The translations under genes were made by a program, and so were the position numbers. The notes under the pieces were generated by a model that worked only from the letters and a program-made list of their open reading frames with translations, did no database searches and was not told the DNA's origin. Below, piece after piece: positions 28,949-38,328 of a DNA stretch of 64,000 nucleotides. Each line of letters begins with the position of its first letter. Within the stretch, counting starts at the first letter, position 1. This stretch comes from Labilithrix sp. (GTDB lineage: Bacteria > Myxococcota_A > Polyangia > Polyangiales > Polyangiaceae). The stretch lies in NCBI GenBank assembly GCA_019637175.1, contig JAHBWD010000002.1:1-64000 (forward strand). Reading direction: 5' to 3'.

Positions 28949-30388
28949 GTGGCGCGGATTCTCTTGGTCGACGACAGCGCGAGCGCCCGGGCGCTCCTCG
29001 GCGCGCGCCTGCGGGAGAAGGGGCACACCGTCGACGAGGCCGCCCACGCGGCCGACGCCGCCGAGATGGCCCTCGGGAGCCCCCCCGACGCCGTCGTGAC
29101 CGACCTGTTCATGCCCGGAATCTCGGGCCTCCAGCTCTGTCGGCTGCTCCGCGCCGAGCCGGCGACCGCCCACGTCCCGGTCGTGCTGCTCACCGCTTCG
29201 GACGATCGGCGCTCGCGCTTCTGGGCGCGGAACGCGGGCGCGACGGCGTACGTCACGAAGACGGAGATCGATCGCCTCACGCAGGTGCTCGGCGATCTCA
29301 CGTCGTCGCCGATGACGCGCCCGCCGCCGACGCAGAACCCCCAGGTCGTGACGCGAGGCAACGTCCAGGAGCGGCTCTCGCAGCTCCTCGACGCCTCGCT
29401 CTTCGAGTCGACGATCGCGGGCGAAGTCCGGGCGCTCTCGCAGAAGGCCGAGGAGCTCGAGCAGCTCTTCGCCGATCTCGCGGCGCTCGCGTCCGACGTC
29501 GCCGGGTATCGCTGGCTCGCGCTCGCGACCGACGCGGTGGCCGCGCCTCACGTGGTCCACAAGACGCGCCTCTTCATCCACACGCACCCCGATCTGCGCG
29601 ACGCCGCGGAGCGCGAGGCGCGCGACGCGCTCGAGGTTCCGCCGCCGCCCGAGCGGCGCAAGCCCGCCGAGGGCGACGCGCACGTCATCACCGACAAACG
29701 CGCCGTCGAGGCGGAGTGGTCGACGCCGCCGATCCTGCTGCCGATTCGATTCGGCACGACGTCGATCGGTCAGGTCGCCATCGCGCCGAGCCGGCGCGGC
29801 GCGTCGCACGACGATCGCCGCCTCATCGCGATCCTCGCGAGCGAGCTCGGCGGTCCGCTCCGCATGGCGGCGCTCGTCGCCGAGGCGCGGAGGCTCGCGT
29901 CGACCGACACGCTCACGGGGCTCTTGAACCGCCGCGCCTTCGTCGAGCGCATCGACAAAGCGCGCGCCGCGAGCGACAAACAGCTCTTCCCCATCAGCGT
30001 GCTCTTGCTCGACGTCGATCACTTCAAGAAGGTCAACGACACGCTCGGTCACGACGCGGGCGACGCCGTGCTCCAGGGCGTCGCCCGCACGCTCACGTCG
30101 ATCGCGCGCAAGAGCGACTTCGTCGCGCGCTGGGGCGGCGAAGAGTTCGTGCTCGCGCTCACCATGACGGCCGAGGCCGGGGCGCGCGTCGCCGCCGAGC
30201 GCGTGCGCCGCGCCATCGCGGATTCGAAGTACGTCCTTCCTTCGGGCGCCGAGCACAGGGCGACGGCCTCCGTCGGCCTCGCGAGCGCCGAGGGCCCCGA
30301 TTGGCAGCTCGACGATCTGCTCGGTCGCGCCGACAAGGCGATGTACTCGGCCAAGCACCGCGGCAGAAACCGGGTGGAGACGGCATGA
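28949..30388 (+). CDS. Response regulator with GGDEF domain (diguanylate cyclase)
   Basis: 479 residues from GTG. The receiver domain (1-120) has D8/D9, phospho-acceptor D52, T82 and K104. A middle region (~150-290) resembles a GAF fold. The GGDEF domain has the active motif GGEEF (396-400) and an allosteric product site RKSD (387-390), five residues before it. The family makes cyclic di-GMP; phosphorylation by an unseen kinase should control it. Its stop overlaps the next start by 4 nt. Confidence 0.93.
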   Translation: MARILLVDDSASARALLGARLREKGHTVDEAAHAADAAEMALGSPPDAVVTDLFMPGISGLQLCRLLRAEPATAHVPVVLLTASDDRRSRFWARNAGATAYVTKTEIDRLTQVLGDLTSSPMTRPPPTQNPQVVTRGNVQERLSQLLDASLFESTIAGEVRALSQKAEELEQLFADLAALASDVAGYRWLALATDAVAAPHVVHKTRLFIHTHPDLRDAAEREARDALEVPPPPERRKPAEGDAHVITDKRAVEAEWSTPPILLPIRFGTTSIGQVAIAPSRRGASHDDRRLIAILASELGGPLRMAALVAEARRLASTDTLTGLLNRRAFVERIDKARAASDKQLFPISVLLLDVDHFKKVNDTLGHDAGDAVLQGVARTLTSIARKSDFVARWGGEEFVLALTMTAEAGARVAAERVRRAIADSKYVLPSGAEHRATASVGLASAEGPDWQLDDLLGRADKAMYSAKHRGRNRVETA

Positions 30389-30876
30389 GGGCGCTCCTCG
30401 CGACGACCGCGGCGATCCTCTTGCTCGCGAGCGAGGCGAACGCCCAGGAGACGCCGGCGCCGGAGAAGAAGGAGGCGGCGCCCACCGAAGCCGCGCCCGC
30501 CAGCGAAGCGCCCGCGAAGCACACCGCCGGCCCTTGGATCATGATCAGCGCCGGCGCCGCGCTCGTCGTCGTCGCCGGCGTCTTCGGCGGGCTCACCGTC
30601 AGCGAAGACAAGAAGGCGGAGAGCGACGAGATCAAGGCCTTCTCCGAGACCGATCCGGCGCGGCGCAAGCAGTACACCGACAGCGCGGCGTCTCACGAAG
30701 CCGCCGGCGACCGCAACCGCTTGATCGCGATCGTCACCGGCACCGTCGGCTTCCTCTCGATCGGCGGCGCGGTGCTCTGGTGGTTCGCCGAAGGCGGCAG
30801 CAGCAGCGCCAAGCACCTGCCGCGCCCGGCGCTGGGGCCCGGCTACGCGGGCGCGAGCTGGGGCGTCTCCTTCTGA
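30385..30876 (+). CDS. Small exported TM protein
   Basis: 163 residues with a cleavable signal (ending SEANAQ), an Ala/Glu/Pro linker and two hydrophobic segments (~49-72 and ~117-137) separated by a polar helical region (DKKAESDEIKAFSETDPARRKQY). This TM-loop-TM pattern is common in small myxobacterial membrane proteins. It is coupled to the diguanylate cyclase, so may serve the same pathway. Confidence 0.72.
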   Translation: MRALLATTAAILLLASEANAQETPAPEKKEAAPTEAAPASEAPAKHTAGPWIMISAGAALVVVAGVFGGLTVSEDKKAESDEIKAFSETDPARRKQYTDSAASHEAAGDRNRLIAIVTGTVGFLSIGGAVLWWFAEGGSSSAKHLPRPALGPGYAGASWGVSF

Positions 30877-30883
30877 CGCGCGA

Positions 30884-31276
30884 TCAGCCGCTGTAGATCT
30901 CGCCCTTGGCGCCGTCGATCGTGATGACGTCACCCTTGGTGAGGACGACGTCGGCGTCGTCGCTCGTCGAGTCGCGCCAGACGGTGAGGCGATCGTTCGC
31001 GTAGTCGACGCGCATCGGCGCGCAGCCGGCGATGCAGGGCTTGCCGAGGCTGCGCGCGACGATCGCCGCGTCGCCCGTGAGCCCGCCGCGCGTCGTGACG
31101 ATGCCGGCGGCGGCCTGCATGCCCGCGACGTCGTCGGCGGTCGTCTCGATCCTCACGAGGATGACCGTCTTGCCTCGGGAGGCGAGCGCGACGGCTTCTT
31201 CCGAGCGAAAGACGATCTCGCCCGTCGCCGTGCCCGGGCTCGCGCCCACTCCTTTCGCGAGCAGCTCCTTGCCCAT
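30884..31276 (-). CDS. Stand-alone PEP-utilising (phosphohistidine) swivel domain, His missing
   Basis: 130 residues matching the mobile central domain of PEP synthase/PPDK. The core motif at 61-76 reads TTRGGLTGDAAIVARS: where active enzymes have S-H, this has G68-D69, so the phosphorylated histidine is absent. Start ATG 31276 follows the upstream stop by 2 nt. It is unlikely to transfer phosphate; a structural or binding role is possible. Last gene of the dipeptidase operon. Confidence 0.8.
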   Translation of the reverse strand: MGKELLAKGVGASPGTATGEIVFRSEEAVALASRGKTVILVRIETTADDVAGMQAAAGIVTTRGGLTGDAAIVARSLGKPCIAGCAPMRVDYANDRLTVWRDSTSDDADVVLTKGDVITIDGAKGEIYSG

Positions 31277-31278
31277 GA

Positions 31279-32166
31279 CTACCCCCGCTTCTTCTCGGCC
31301 TCGTCGCGATCGCTCGCGTCGTCGTCGTCTCGGTCTTCGTCTTCGTCTTCGTCGTCGACGCTCTCGTCGTTCTCGTCGTCGAGCTCGTGTTCGTACTCGT
31401 CGTCGTCGTCGGCTCCCGCCGCCGCGCGGAGGTGGGCGAGCGACATGCCGCACTTGCACTTCTTCGGGACCGAGCGCTTGAAGTACACGCGCTCGCAGCG
31501 GACGCAGACGCGCGCGTCAGGCTCGAACGAGATCGTGCGACCGGTGACGGCGCACTTCTTCCCGACGACCTGGAGCGGCTCGAGATCGATCTTCATCCCC
31601 GCGTGCGGGTTCGCGCCGGGGAGCTTGTCGAGCACCGCGTCTTTGATGTCGACGACCTTGGGCACGCGATCGAGCGCCTCTTGCAGGATCCACCCGGCGG
31701 CCTCGGGGTGCGACTTCACGGGCACCTTGAACGTCCACGTCGAGCCGCTCTCGTCGCGACCGGAGACGACGAGCGCGAGGTTGCCCGACTCCCACGTGAT
31801 CGAGGAGAGCCCCCACCAAGGCATGCGGCGGACCTCGCCGCGCTCCATCGAGATCCCCGGGTCGCCCACGCGAAGCGGCGCTTCGGCGCTCGTGCCGAGC
31901 CAGATCGTGAGGCCGGTCGCGACCGCGCCGCCGGCGATGAGGAGCTGCGGAAGCTGCTTCAGCTTCTCGTCGGCGGTGAACGACTGACCGTACATGTACG
32001 CCCAGGTCCCCGCGCCGAGCGTGATCGCGCCGGCGACGCCGAGGCCGCGCACGAGCCACGTGTTGTGCGAGCTCGAGGCGGTGAAGCGGCGCTCCTGACG
32101 GCGCGGGCCGCGCTCCTTCTTCTTGTCCTTCTCTTTCGGCTTCTTCGCCGTCTTGGTGGCGCTCAT
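31279..32166 (-). CDS. Membrane protein with zinc ribbon and acidic tail
   Basis: 295 residues. A basic N-terminus (KKPKEKDKKKERGPRRQERR), two hydrophobic segments (~40-60 and ~75-92), then a PH-like beta domain (MPWWGLSSITWESGNLALVVSG), then cysteines in CVRC and CKCG that may bind zinc, and a ~45-residue Asp/Glu tail. Overlaps the M20 peptidase stop by 4 nt. Function unknown. Confidence 0.75.
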   Translation of the reverse strand: MSATKTAKKPKEKDKKKERGPRRQERRFTASSSHNTWLVRGLGVAGAITLGAGTWAYMYGQSFTADEKLKQLPQLLIAGGAVATGLTIWLGTSAEAPLRVGDPGISMERGEVRRMPWWGLSSITWESGNLALVVSGRDESGSTWTFKVPVKSHPEAAGWILQEALDRVPKVVDIKDAVLDKLPGANPHAGMKIDLEPLQVVGKKCAVTGRTISFEPDARVCVRCERVYFKRSVPKKCKCGMSLAHLRAAAGADDDDEYEHELDDENDESVDDEDEDEDRDDDDASDRDEAEKKRG

Positions 32167-33548
32167 CGCTTGCCCTCTGCCGGGAGCCTTCCGAGCTCGT
32201 CATAAAGGTGCGCGGCGCTCTTGATGCCGAGATGGAAGTTCTCGAGATCGATCCACTCGTTGGGCGCGTGCGCGTTCTCGTCGGGTTGGCCGAAGCCCAT
32301 GAGGAGGCAGGGCTTGCCCGTCGCGTCGGCGATCGTGCGAACGAAGGGGATCGATCCGCCCTCGCGGATGAACACCGTGGGCCGGCCGAACGCCTTGGCG
32401 AACGCGCGCTTGGCGACGTCGAACACGGGGTGATCGGTCGGCGCCAGATAGGGATGGCCGCCGTGGCTCGGCGTGACCTTCACCTTCACGCCCGGCGGCG
32501 CGACCTTCTCGAGGTGCGCGCCGACGAGGCGCGCGATCTCGTCGGGATCTTGATCGGGCACGAGGCGGCACGTGATCTTCGCCGACGCGCGCGCGGGGAT
32601 GATCGTCTTGCTGCCTTCGCCCTGGAAGCCGCCCCAGATGCCGTTGCAGTCGAGCGTGGGCCGCGCCCAGATGCGCTCGAGCGTGCTGAAGCCCTTCTCG
32701 CCGGTGACCGACGGCGAGCCGGTCGACGCGAGCCACTCTTTCTCGTCGAACGGGAGACCGGCGATCTCCTTGCGCTCGGCGTCGGTGAGCGTCTTCACCT
32801 TGTCGTAGAAGCCCGGCACCGTGATCGTGCCGCTCTCGTCGTGCAGGCTCGCGATCATGCGCGCGAGCGCGTTGACCGGGTTGGCGACGCCGCCGCCGAA
32901 GGAGCCGGAGTGCAGATCCTGCCGCGGCCCCGAGACCTGGACCTCGAGGATGGCGAGCCCGCGGAGGCCCACGCAGAGCGACGGGATGCCGCGGCCGAAC
33001 ATCGCCGTGTCGCTGACGCACACGAAGTCGGCCGACAGATCCGCCGCGTGCTCGCGCATCAGGCCGTCGAGGTGATCGGAGCCGATCTCTTCTTCGCCCT
33101 CGACGATCAGCTTCAAGTTGATCGGCAGCTTCTTCGCCGTCTCGAGGAAGGCCTCGATGGCCTTCACGTGGATCCAGACCTGACCCTTGTCGTCGACGAC
33201 GCCTCGGCCCCACATGCGACCTTCGCGGATCGCGGGCTCGAACGGCGGCGAGATCCACTCGTCGAGCGGATCGACGGGCTGCACGTCGTGATGCCCGTAG
33301 ACGAGGAGCGTGGGCCCGCCCGGGGCGTGCATGAACGACGCGAACACCGCGGGGTGACCGGGCGTCTCCCAGAGCTCGACGCGGTCGGCCTTCAGGCGCC
33401 GCATCTCGTTCATGAGGTATTCGGCGTTCTTTCGCATGTCCGCCTTGTGCGCGGGATCCGAGGAGATCGCCGGTATCTTCACCCACGTCGCGAGCTCGTC
33501 GACGAAGCGCGCGCGTTGGTCATCGATGAAGCGGAGGACCTGGTCCAT
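32163..33548 (-). CDS. M20-family dipeptidase
   Basis: 461 residues; a zinc-dependent metallopeptidase cleaving dipeptides. Metal and catalytic motifs are YGHHDVQ (H86-D88), VVDDKG (D119), EGEEEIGS (around E152-E154), and a late NEWIDLENFH. The insert ~185-330 is the lid/dimerisation domain (LHSGSFGG). ATG 33548; the gene at 31279 overlaps the 3' end by 4 nt. Probably cytosolic, no signal peptide. Confidence 0.93.
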   Translation of the reverse strand: MDQVLRFIDDQRARFVDELATWVKIPAISSDPAHKADMRKNAEYLMNEMRRLKADRVELWETPGHPAVFASFMHAPGGPTLLVYGHHDVQPVDPLDEWISPPFEPAIREGRMWGRGVVDDKGQVWIHVKAIEAFLETAKKLPINLKLIVEGEEEIGSDHLDGLMREHAADLSADFVCVSDTAMFGRGIPSLCVGLRGLAILEVQVSGPRQDLHSGSFGGGVANPVNALARMIASLHDESGTITVPGFYDKVKTLTDAERKEIAGLPFDEKEWLASTGSPSVTGEKGFSTLERIWARPTLDCNGIWGGFQGEGSKTIIPARASAKITCRLVPDQDPDEIARLVGAHLEKVAPPGVKVKVTPSHGGHPYLAPTDHPVFDVAKRAFAKAFGRPTVFIREGGSIPFVRTIADATGKPCLLMGFGQPDENAHAPNEWIDLENFHLGIKSAAHLYDELGRLPAEGKR

Positions 33549-33560
33549 GCCGCTTCCCTT

Positions 33561-34100
33561 CTAGCGCGAATCGGGCGGCGCGTCCTCCGGCGCGTCGGGT
33601 GCGACGCGCCGCTCGCCCGAAGCGGGGACGGCGCGCGCCGGCGCCGCGGCGCCGCCGAGCTCCACGAGCCCGAGCGCCGTGAGCTGGAGCACGCGCGCGA
33701 GGACCTCGTCGAGGGGCAGATCGACCATGGCCGCGACGTCGCGGACGGAGCTGCGGCCGTCGATGTGGAGCAGGACGAACGCGGCGCGCAGCTCGAGATC
33801 GGACGGCGGCGCCGCGCCCGTGTGCGCCGGCACCGCGACGTCGAGCGGAATCGAAGGGAGCTGCGGATGCCGCACCGAGGTCTCGAAGGCCAGCGCCGCG
33901 AGATCGAACTCGGGGAGCGCCGTGGGCCGGGCCGAGGGAATGTCGACCCACGCGTCGACGTCGGCGTTGGGAGGCGCCGGCGTCGTTTCGCGTTCGACCA
34001 CACCGGAGCCCGCAACCCCACCGTGCTCGACGCCCGAGGCGCGCGAGGCCGGAGGGGACGAGTTTTCCGACTGGCGGTCTTCCAGCTTCGTATCGCCCAC
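33561..34100 (-). CDS. Hypothetical protein with small winged-helix-like domain
   Basis: 179 residues from GTG 34100; an in-frame TTG at 34169 would add 23 residues with a poor start and crowd the divergent gene. The middle is Pro/Ala-rich and disordered. Residues ~105-155 (FVLLHIDGRSSVRDVAAMVDLPLDEVLARVLQLTALGLVEL) form a helix-turn-helix-like unit that recurs in myxobacterial signalling proteins. It leads the M20 operon, 12 bp upstream. Confidence 0.65.
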   Translation of the reverse strand: MGDTKLEDRQSENSSPPASRASGVEHGGVAGSGVVERETTPAPPNADVDAWVDIPSARPTALPEFDLAALAFETSVRHPQLPSIPLDVAVPAHTGAAPPSDLELRAAFVLLHIDGRSSVRDVAAMVDLPLDEVLARVLQLTALGLVELGGAAAPARAVPASGERRVAPDAPEDAPPDSR

Positions 34101-34185
34101 CTGGAACCTTACAGACCGATTGCCACGCCCCTCGGCAGGAGTCCATGGTCTGAGTCTTACAGGCTGCAAGTGCTACACTCAGGCC

Positions 34186-35136
34186 ATGCGCCGCCTCTTG
34201 GCCTTCGTGGTGCCGCTCCTGGCGATCATGGCGCTCGCCGCGTGCGGTCTGTCGATCGTCGGAAGCATGGATCCGTCGCTCCCCGCGGAGGGCGGGCCCG
34301 ACAGCCTCACCGCAGTCGACGGCAGCGCCGAGATCGACGCCTCGGGCGACGCCGAAGCGCTGCCCGAGCCCATGGCCGACGGCAGCATCGAAGAGCCGCT
34401 CGGCGACGCCGGCGTCGTGATGACCGACTGCGGCATCACGACGCTCGCCGACACCTTCAACTCCGGGATCGACTCGACCTGGGTGCGCACCGGCGACGCG
34501 ACGCGCGTGACTTCGAGCGGCAACGGCTACGTGCGCATGACGCAAGTCGGCCAGGGCTCGCGCAAGGCCGGCCTCTTCTTCACGCCCACCGTCACGGCGA
34601 CCGAGTTCAAGGTGAGCTTCCGCTACTACGCGCAGCGGCCGTCGGTCGGATGGTGGGAGACGCCGAGATACGCCGACGGCGTCACGTTCACGTGGTTCAC
34701 GTCGGGCGACAAAGACGATCTGAGCAGCACCAACAACGGTCACACCCTCGCCGTTCCGCGGAAGATGGGCGGCGCCGCGTTCGCGCTCGACTCGTTCACC
34801 AACTCGAGCATCAACGATCCGTCGACGCCCTCGTTCAGCCTGCTCCGCGTCGATCCCGCGCGCGGCGATCCGGGCGCCTACGACTGGCACGTGAGGAATC
34901 GAGGCCCGTACTCGAACCTCTACGACACGTGGCGCGACGTCTCCGTCACCTACCAGGGCGGCCTGCTCAGCGCGACGGTGAGCACGACGAACATCTTCCA
35001 GAACGAAGCGGTGACCGTGCCTGCGGGGAAGATCGTCGCGATCGGCTTCACCGCGTCGACCGGAGGGGGCCACCCCGTCGGGTACTACATCGACACGGTG
35101 CGCATCGAGCTCCTCAACGCGACGTGCCCGGAGTGA
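34186..35136 (+). CDS. Concanavalin A-like (L-type lectin-like) lipoprotein
   Basis: 316 residues; ATG 34186, lipobox LAAC. After an Asp/Gly/Ser linker, residues ~85-316 have a jelly-roll lectin pattern: TFNSGIDSTWVRTGDA, FKVSFRYYAQRP, YADGVTFTWFT, TWRDVSVTYQGGLLSATVS and a last strand YYIDTVRIEL. This suggests carbohydrate binding at the cell surface. Its 3' end overlaps the adaptor gene on the other strand by 23 bp. Confidence 0.75.
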   Translation: MRRLLAFVVPLLAIMALAACGLSIVGSMDPSLPAEGGPDSLTAVDGSAEIDASGDAEALPEPMADGSIEEPLGDAGVVMTDCGITTLADTFNSGIDSTWVRTGDATRVTSSGNGYVRMTQVGQGSRKAGLFFTPTVTATEFKVSFRYYAQRPSVGWWETPRYADGVTFTWFTSGDKDDLSSTNNGHTLAVPRKMGGAAFALDSFTNSSINDPSTPSFSLLRVDPARGDPGAYDWHVRNRGPYSNLYDTWRDVSVTYQGGLLSATVSTTNIFQNEAVTVPAGKIVAIGFTASTGGGHPVGYYIDTVRIELLNATCPE

Positions 35137-36052
35137 CCCCGGGCTCGACGCGGACGACGCGGCCGGCGAGCGCAACGATCTTCGCCGCGTCGACGTCGAC
35201 GTCGAGCGCGCCTTCGATGAAGACCGTGCGCGACGCCGGCTCCACCTCGGGCGCGACCGCGGTCACGCGCGCCGCGAGCGTCCGCTCGTCGAGGCGTACG
35301 GCGAGGCCCTGGCCCGCGCCGACGGCGCTCGCGCGCTCTTCGGGGACGGCGAAGCGAACGCTCAGCGCGCGCGTGTCGACGACGCGAACGGCGGGCATCC
35401 CCGGGCGTACGAAGCTGCCGGGCCCGACGTAGACCGTCGCGACCACGCCGGCGAATGGCGCGCGGAGCTGCGTCTCGGCGAGCGCCGTCTTGAGCGCGCG
35501 GACGCGCGCGGCCTGCTCGCCCGCGGCGGCGCCCGCAGCGGCGGCGCGCGCGCCCGCCGCGCGCGCCGTGAGCTTCGCGTCCGAAGCCTCTTCGGCCGAG
35601 ACGACGGCGATCGCCTCGTCGCCCACCTTCACGACACCGGCGCGACGGTCGCGACGATCGCGCGCCTGCACGAGCTCGACGGAAGCGCGGCCCGCCTCGG
35701 CGGACGCCGCGCGCCGCCCGGCCTCCGCCACCGCGAGCTGATCCTTGTGCATGCGATCGTCGAGCGTCGCGAGGACGGCGTCGGCCTCGACCACGTCGCC
35801 CACCTTCACGGCGACGGTCGCGACGCGGCCCTCCACGGTCGGCGCGACCTCCACCGCCGAGGGCGAGAAGAGGACGCCGGCGAAGTCGCGATCGAGCTCG
35901 TCGATCGCCGGCGGCGCTTCGACCGCTTGGACCTCGATCGCCGCCGCGGGCGCGGGCGGCGAGCGATCGATCACGAGCAGCACGACGGTCCAGAAGATCG
36001 CCGCGGCGACGACGAAGAGCCCGACGCCGAGGATCACCCTTCGACCGATCAT
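35114..36052 (-). CDS. Second membrane-fusion (HlyD-type) adaptor
   Basis: 312 residues. One N-terminal membrane anchor (~7-29), a biotinyl-lipoyl-like hairpin (SAVEVAPTVEGRVATVAVKVGDVVEADAVLATLDD), an Ala-rich coiled coil (~100-200) and the second lipoyl half (LRAPFAGVVATVYVGPGSFV). The C-terminal beta-barrel follows. The start overlaps the exporter stop by 4 nt. A second adaptor in one operon is unusual and may form a mixed ring or a separate efflux link. Confidence 0.88.
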   Translation of the reverse strand: MIGRRVILGVGLFVVAAAIFWTVVLLVIDRSPPAPAAAIEVQAVEAPPAIDELDRDFAGVLFSPSAVEVAPTVEGRVATVAVKVGDVVEADAVLATLDDRMHKDQLAVAEAGRRAASAEAGRASVELVQARDRRDRRAGVVKVGDEAIAVVSAEEASDAKLTARAAGARAAAAGAAAGEQAARVRALKTALAETQLRAPFAGVVATVYVGPGSFVRPGMPAVRVVDTRALSVRFAVPEERASAVGAGQGLAVRLDERTLAARVTAVAPEVEPASRTVFIEGALDVDVDAAKIVALAGRVVRVEPGVTPGTSR

Positions 36053-38328
36053 CGCTGACCTCCCTGCGCGGCGCGGCGCGAATCGAGCGGGATGAGCGCG
36101 CCTCGCGCCTTCGGCACGGTTCCGGAGACGGCGGGCACCGCGCCGGTCGCGAGCATCGAGTACGGCCCCCGCATCGCGAGGAGCTGCTCGTGCGTTCCGC
36201 CCTCGACGAACGTGCCGCCCTCCATCACGAGGATGTAGCTCGCGTCCTTCACCACGCTCATGCGATGCGCGATCACGATGAGCGTGACGCCGAGCGCCCG
36301 CAGGTTCTTCATGACCTGCTGCTCGGTGACGTTGTCGAGCGCGCTCGTCGCTTCGTCGAGCACGACGACGCGCGGGTTCCGGACGAGCGCGCGCGCGAGG
36401 GCGATCCGCTGCCTCTGGCCTCCGGAGAGCGAGCCGCCTCCGCCGACGAGCGGCGTCTCGTAGCCGAGCGGCATCTTCATGATCTCGTCGTGGATGCAGG
36501 CGACGCGCGCGGCCTGCTCGATCTGCGCCTCGGAGACGTCGGGATCGAACATCGCGATGTTCGCGCGGATGCTCGCCCCGAAGACGTGAGGCTTCTGCAC
36601 GACGACGCCGATCTGCCGGCGCACCGCGCCGAGGTCGAGATCGGCGAGCGGACGCCCGTCGTAGAGCACGGTGCCCGCCTGCGGGCGATGGAGGCCGACG
36701 AGCAGGCCCGCGAGGGTCGACTTGCCGCAGCCCGAGCGCCCGACGATGGCGATCATCTCGCCCGGCTGCGCGTCGAGCGTGGCCTCACGAACGACCGGGG
36801 GCGTACGCGGTCCGTACTTGAAGCCGACGCGATCGAGCGTGACGCGCCCGCCGAGGACGCCGGGCGCCCTTCCGCGCCCGATCTCCTGCTCCGGCGGCGC
36901 GACGAGGACGTCTTCGATCCGCCCGAGGTACGAGCGCACGATCTGGAGCTGGCTCAGCATCGACACGAGCCCGGTCACCGGGGCGATGAAGCCCGAGGCG
37001 AACGCGTTCGCCGAGAGCATGTCGCCGAGCGACATCGTGTTCGCCATCACGTCGATCGATCCGATGAGCAGCAGGATGAACGGCGTCGCCATGCGTAGCG
37101 TGCTCATCACCGAGTCCATGATCCCGGTGAGGCGCGTGCGCCGGATCGCGATGTTCATGTAGTCGACGTAGAGCGACGCCCAGTGCTGCGAGGCGCGGTG
37201 CTCGTAGCCCGCGGCCTTGAGCGTCTCGATGCCCCCGAGCATGTCGACGAGCCAGGTCTCCTGCTCGGCCTGCTTGGCCAACGAGCCCGCCGCGAGATCG
37301 AGCTGCTTCTTGCGGAGGCAGAGGAAGAAGAGCGTCTGGACGAGCACGAGGCCCACGGCGACGGCCGCGAGCTTCGGGCTCATCACGACGAGGAGCACGA
37401 GGTAGATCGCGACGAGCGACGTGTCGACGAAGCCGGAGAGGATGCTCGTCGTCAGGATCTCTCGGATGACGTTCGTGCCGCTGAGGCGCGTCATGAGATC
37501 GCCCACGGGCCGCGTCTGGAAGAACGCGTAAGGCAGCTTCACGAGGTGATCGAGGAAGCCGAGGGTGAGCCTCACGTCGAGGCGGGTGCGGAGCTCGGAG
37601 AGGAGCTGGGTGCGCGCGAACGCGGCGACGCCGGAGAAGATCACCGCCAAGCCGGCGCCGACGCAGAGCACCGCCATGAGGTGGAGATCGCTCCGCGGCA
37701 GCACGCGATCCACGATGCGGCCGGTGAAGAGCGGGATCGTGATCGCGAGGAGCTGGAGCAGCACGGAGATCGCGACCATGCGGCGGAACGACGGCATCGA
37801 GAGCACGGCGCTGCGGAGCGCGCGCATGATCTCGCCCTTGCCCTTGGCCTCGGCGAAGCGCTCGGTCTTCTCGAACGCGATCGCGATCCCCGTGAAGGCG
37901 CGGTCGACCTCCTTCCACGGCACCGTGCGGGGTCCGTGCGCCGGATCGACGATCTCGACGCCCGCGTCCGAGGTTCGCTCGAAGACCACGAAGTGACGCA
38001 GGTTCCAGTGGAGGATCGCCGGGCCCTCGAGGAGCCGCAGATCATCGAGCTCGAGGCGCAGGCCGCGGCCGCGCAGCCCATGCGGCGTCGCGGCGTCGAT
38101 GATCGCGAGCGCGGAGGCGCCGTCGCGGCCGGGCGCGACGAGATCGCGGATCTCGTCGAGGCGTACCTCGCGACCGTGGTACGCGAGCACCATCGCCAGC
38201 GCAGCAGCGGCGCAGTCGGTCGCCGTCGTCTGGGCGATGAACGGCACCGTCTTCTTCGGGAGGAAGTCGCCGAGGCGCTCCAGCACGGGGAAACGTCCTT
38301 GGACCTGGCCGTAGGAAGGGATCGTCAT
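36049..38328 (-). CDS. Peptidase-containing ABC exporter (C39, double-glycine leader)
   Basis: 759 residues. The N-terminal C39 cysteine protease has oxyanion Q33 (IAQTTATDC), nucleophile C39, H112 (NLRHFVVF) and D128 (VDPAHG), so it should be active and cut after GG. A six-helix export domain spans ~165-460. The ATPase has Walker A GRSGCGKST, signature LSGGQRQRIALARAL, Walker B VVVLDEATSALD and H-loop IAHRMS. It removes leader peptides and exports the rest through HlyD/TolC. Overlaps both neighbours by 4 nt. Confidence 0.95.
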   Translation of the reverse strand: MTIPSYGQVQGRFPVLERLGDFLPKKTVPFIAQTTATDCAAAALAMVLAYHGREVRLDEIRDLVAPGRDGASALAIIDAATPHGLRGRGLRLELDDLRLLEGPAILHWNLRHFVVFERTSDAGVEIVDPAHGPRTVPWKEVDRAFTGIAIAFEKTERFAEAKGKGEIMRALRSAVLSMPSFRRMVAISVLLQLLAITIPLFTGRIVDRVLPRSDLHLMAVLCVGAGLAVIFSGVAAFARTQLLSELRTRLDVRLTLGFLDHLVKLPYAFFQTRPVGDLMTRLSGTNVIREILTTSILSGFVDTSLVAIYLVLLVVMSPKLAAVAVGLVLVQTLFFLCLRKKQLDLAAGSLAKQAEQETWLVDMLGGIETLKAAGYEHRASQHWASLYVDYMNIAIRRTRLTGIMDSVMSTLRMATPFILLLIGSIDVMANTMSLGDMLSANAFASGFIAPVTGLVSMLSQLQIVRSYLGRIEDVLVAPPEQEIGRGRAPGVLGGRVTLDRVGFKYGPRTPPVVREATLDAQPGEMIAIVGRSGCGKSTLAGLLVGLHRPQAGTVLYDGRPLADLDLGAVRRQIGVVVQKPHVFGASIRANIAMFDPDVSEAQIEQAARVACIHDEIMKMPLGYETPLVGGGGSLSGGQRQRIALARALVRNPRVVVLDEATSALDNVTEQQVMKNLRALGVTLIVIAHRMSVVKDASYILVMEGGTFVEGGTHEQLLAMRGPYSMLATGAVPAVSGTVPKARGALIPLDSRRAAQGGQR

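Noticed and set aside
33561..34169. Start of the winged-helix-like gene at TTG 34169
   Set aside because: It would leave 16 bp to the divergent lectin-like gene and adds an unconvincing N-terminus; GTG 34100 preferred.
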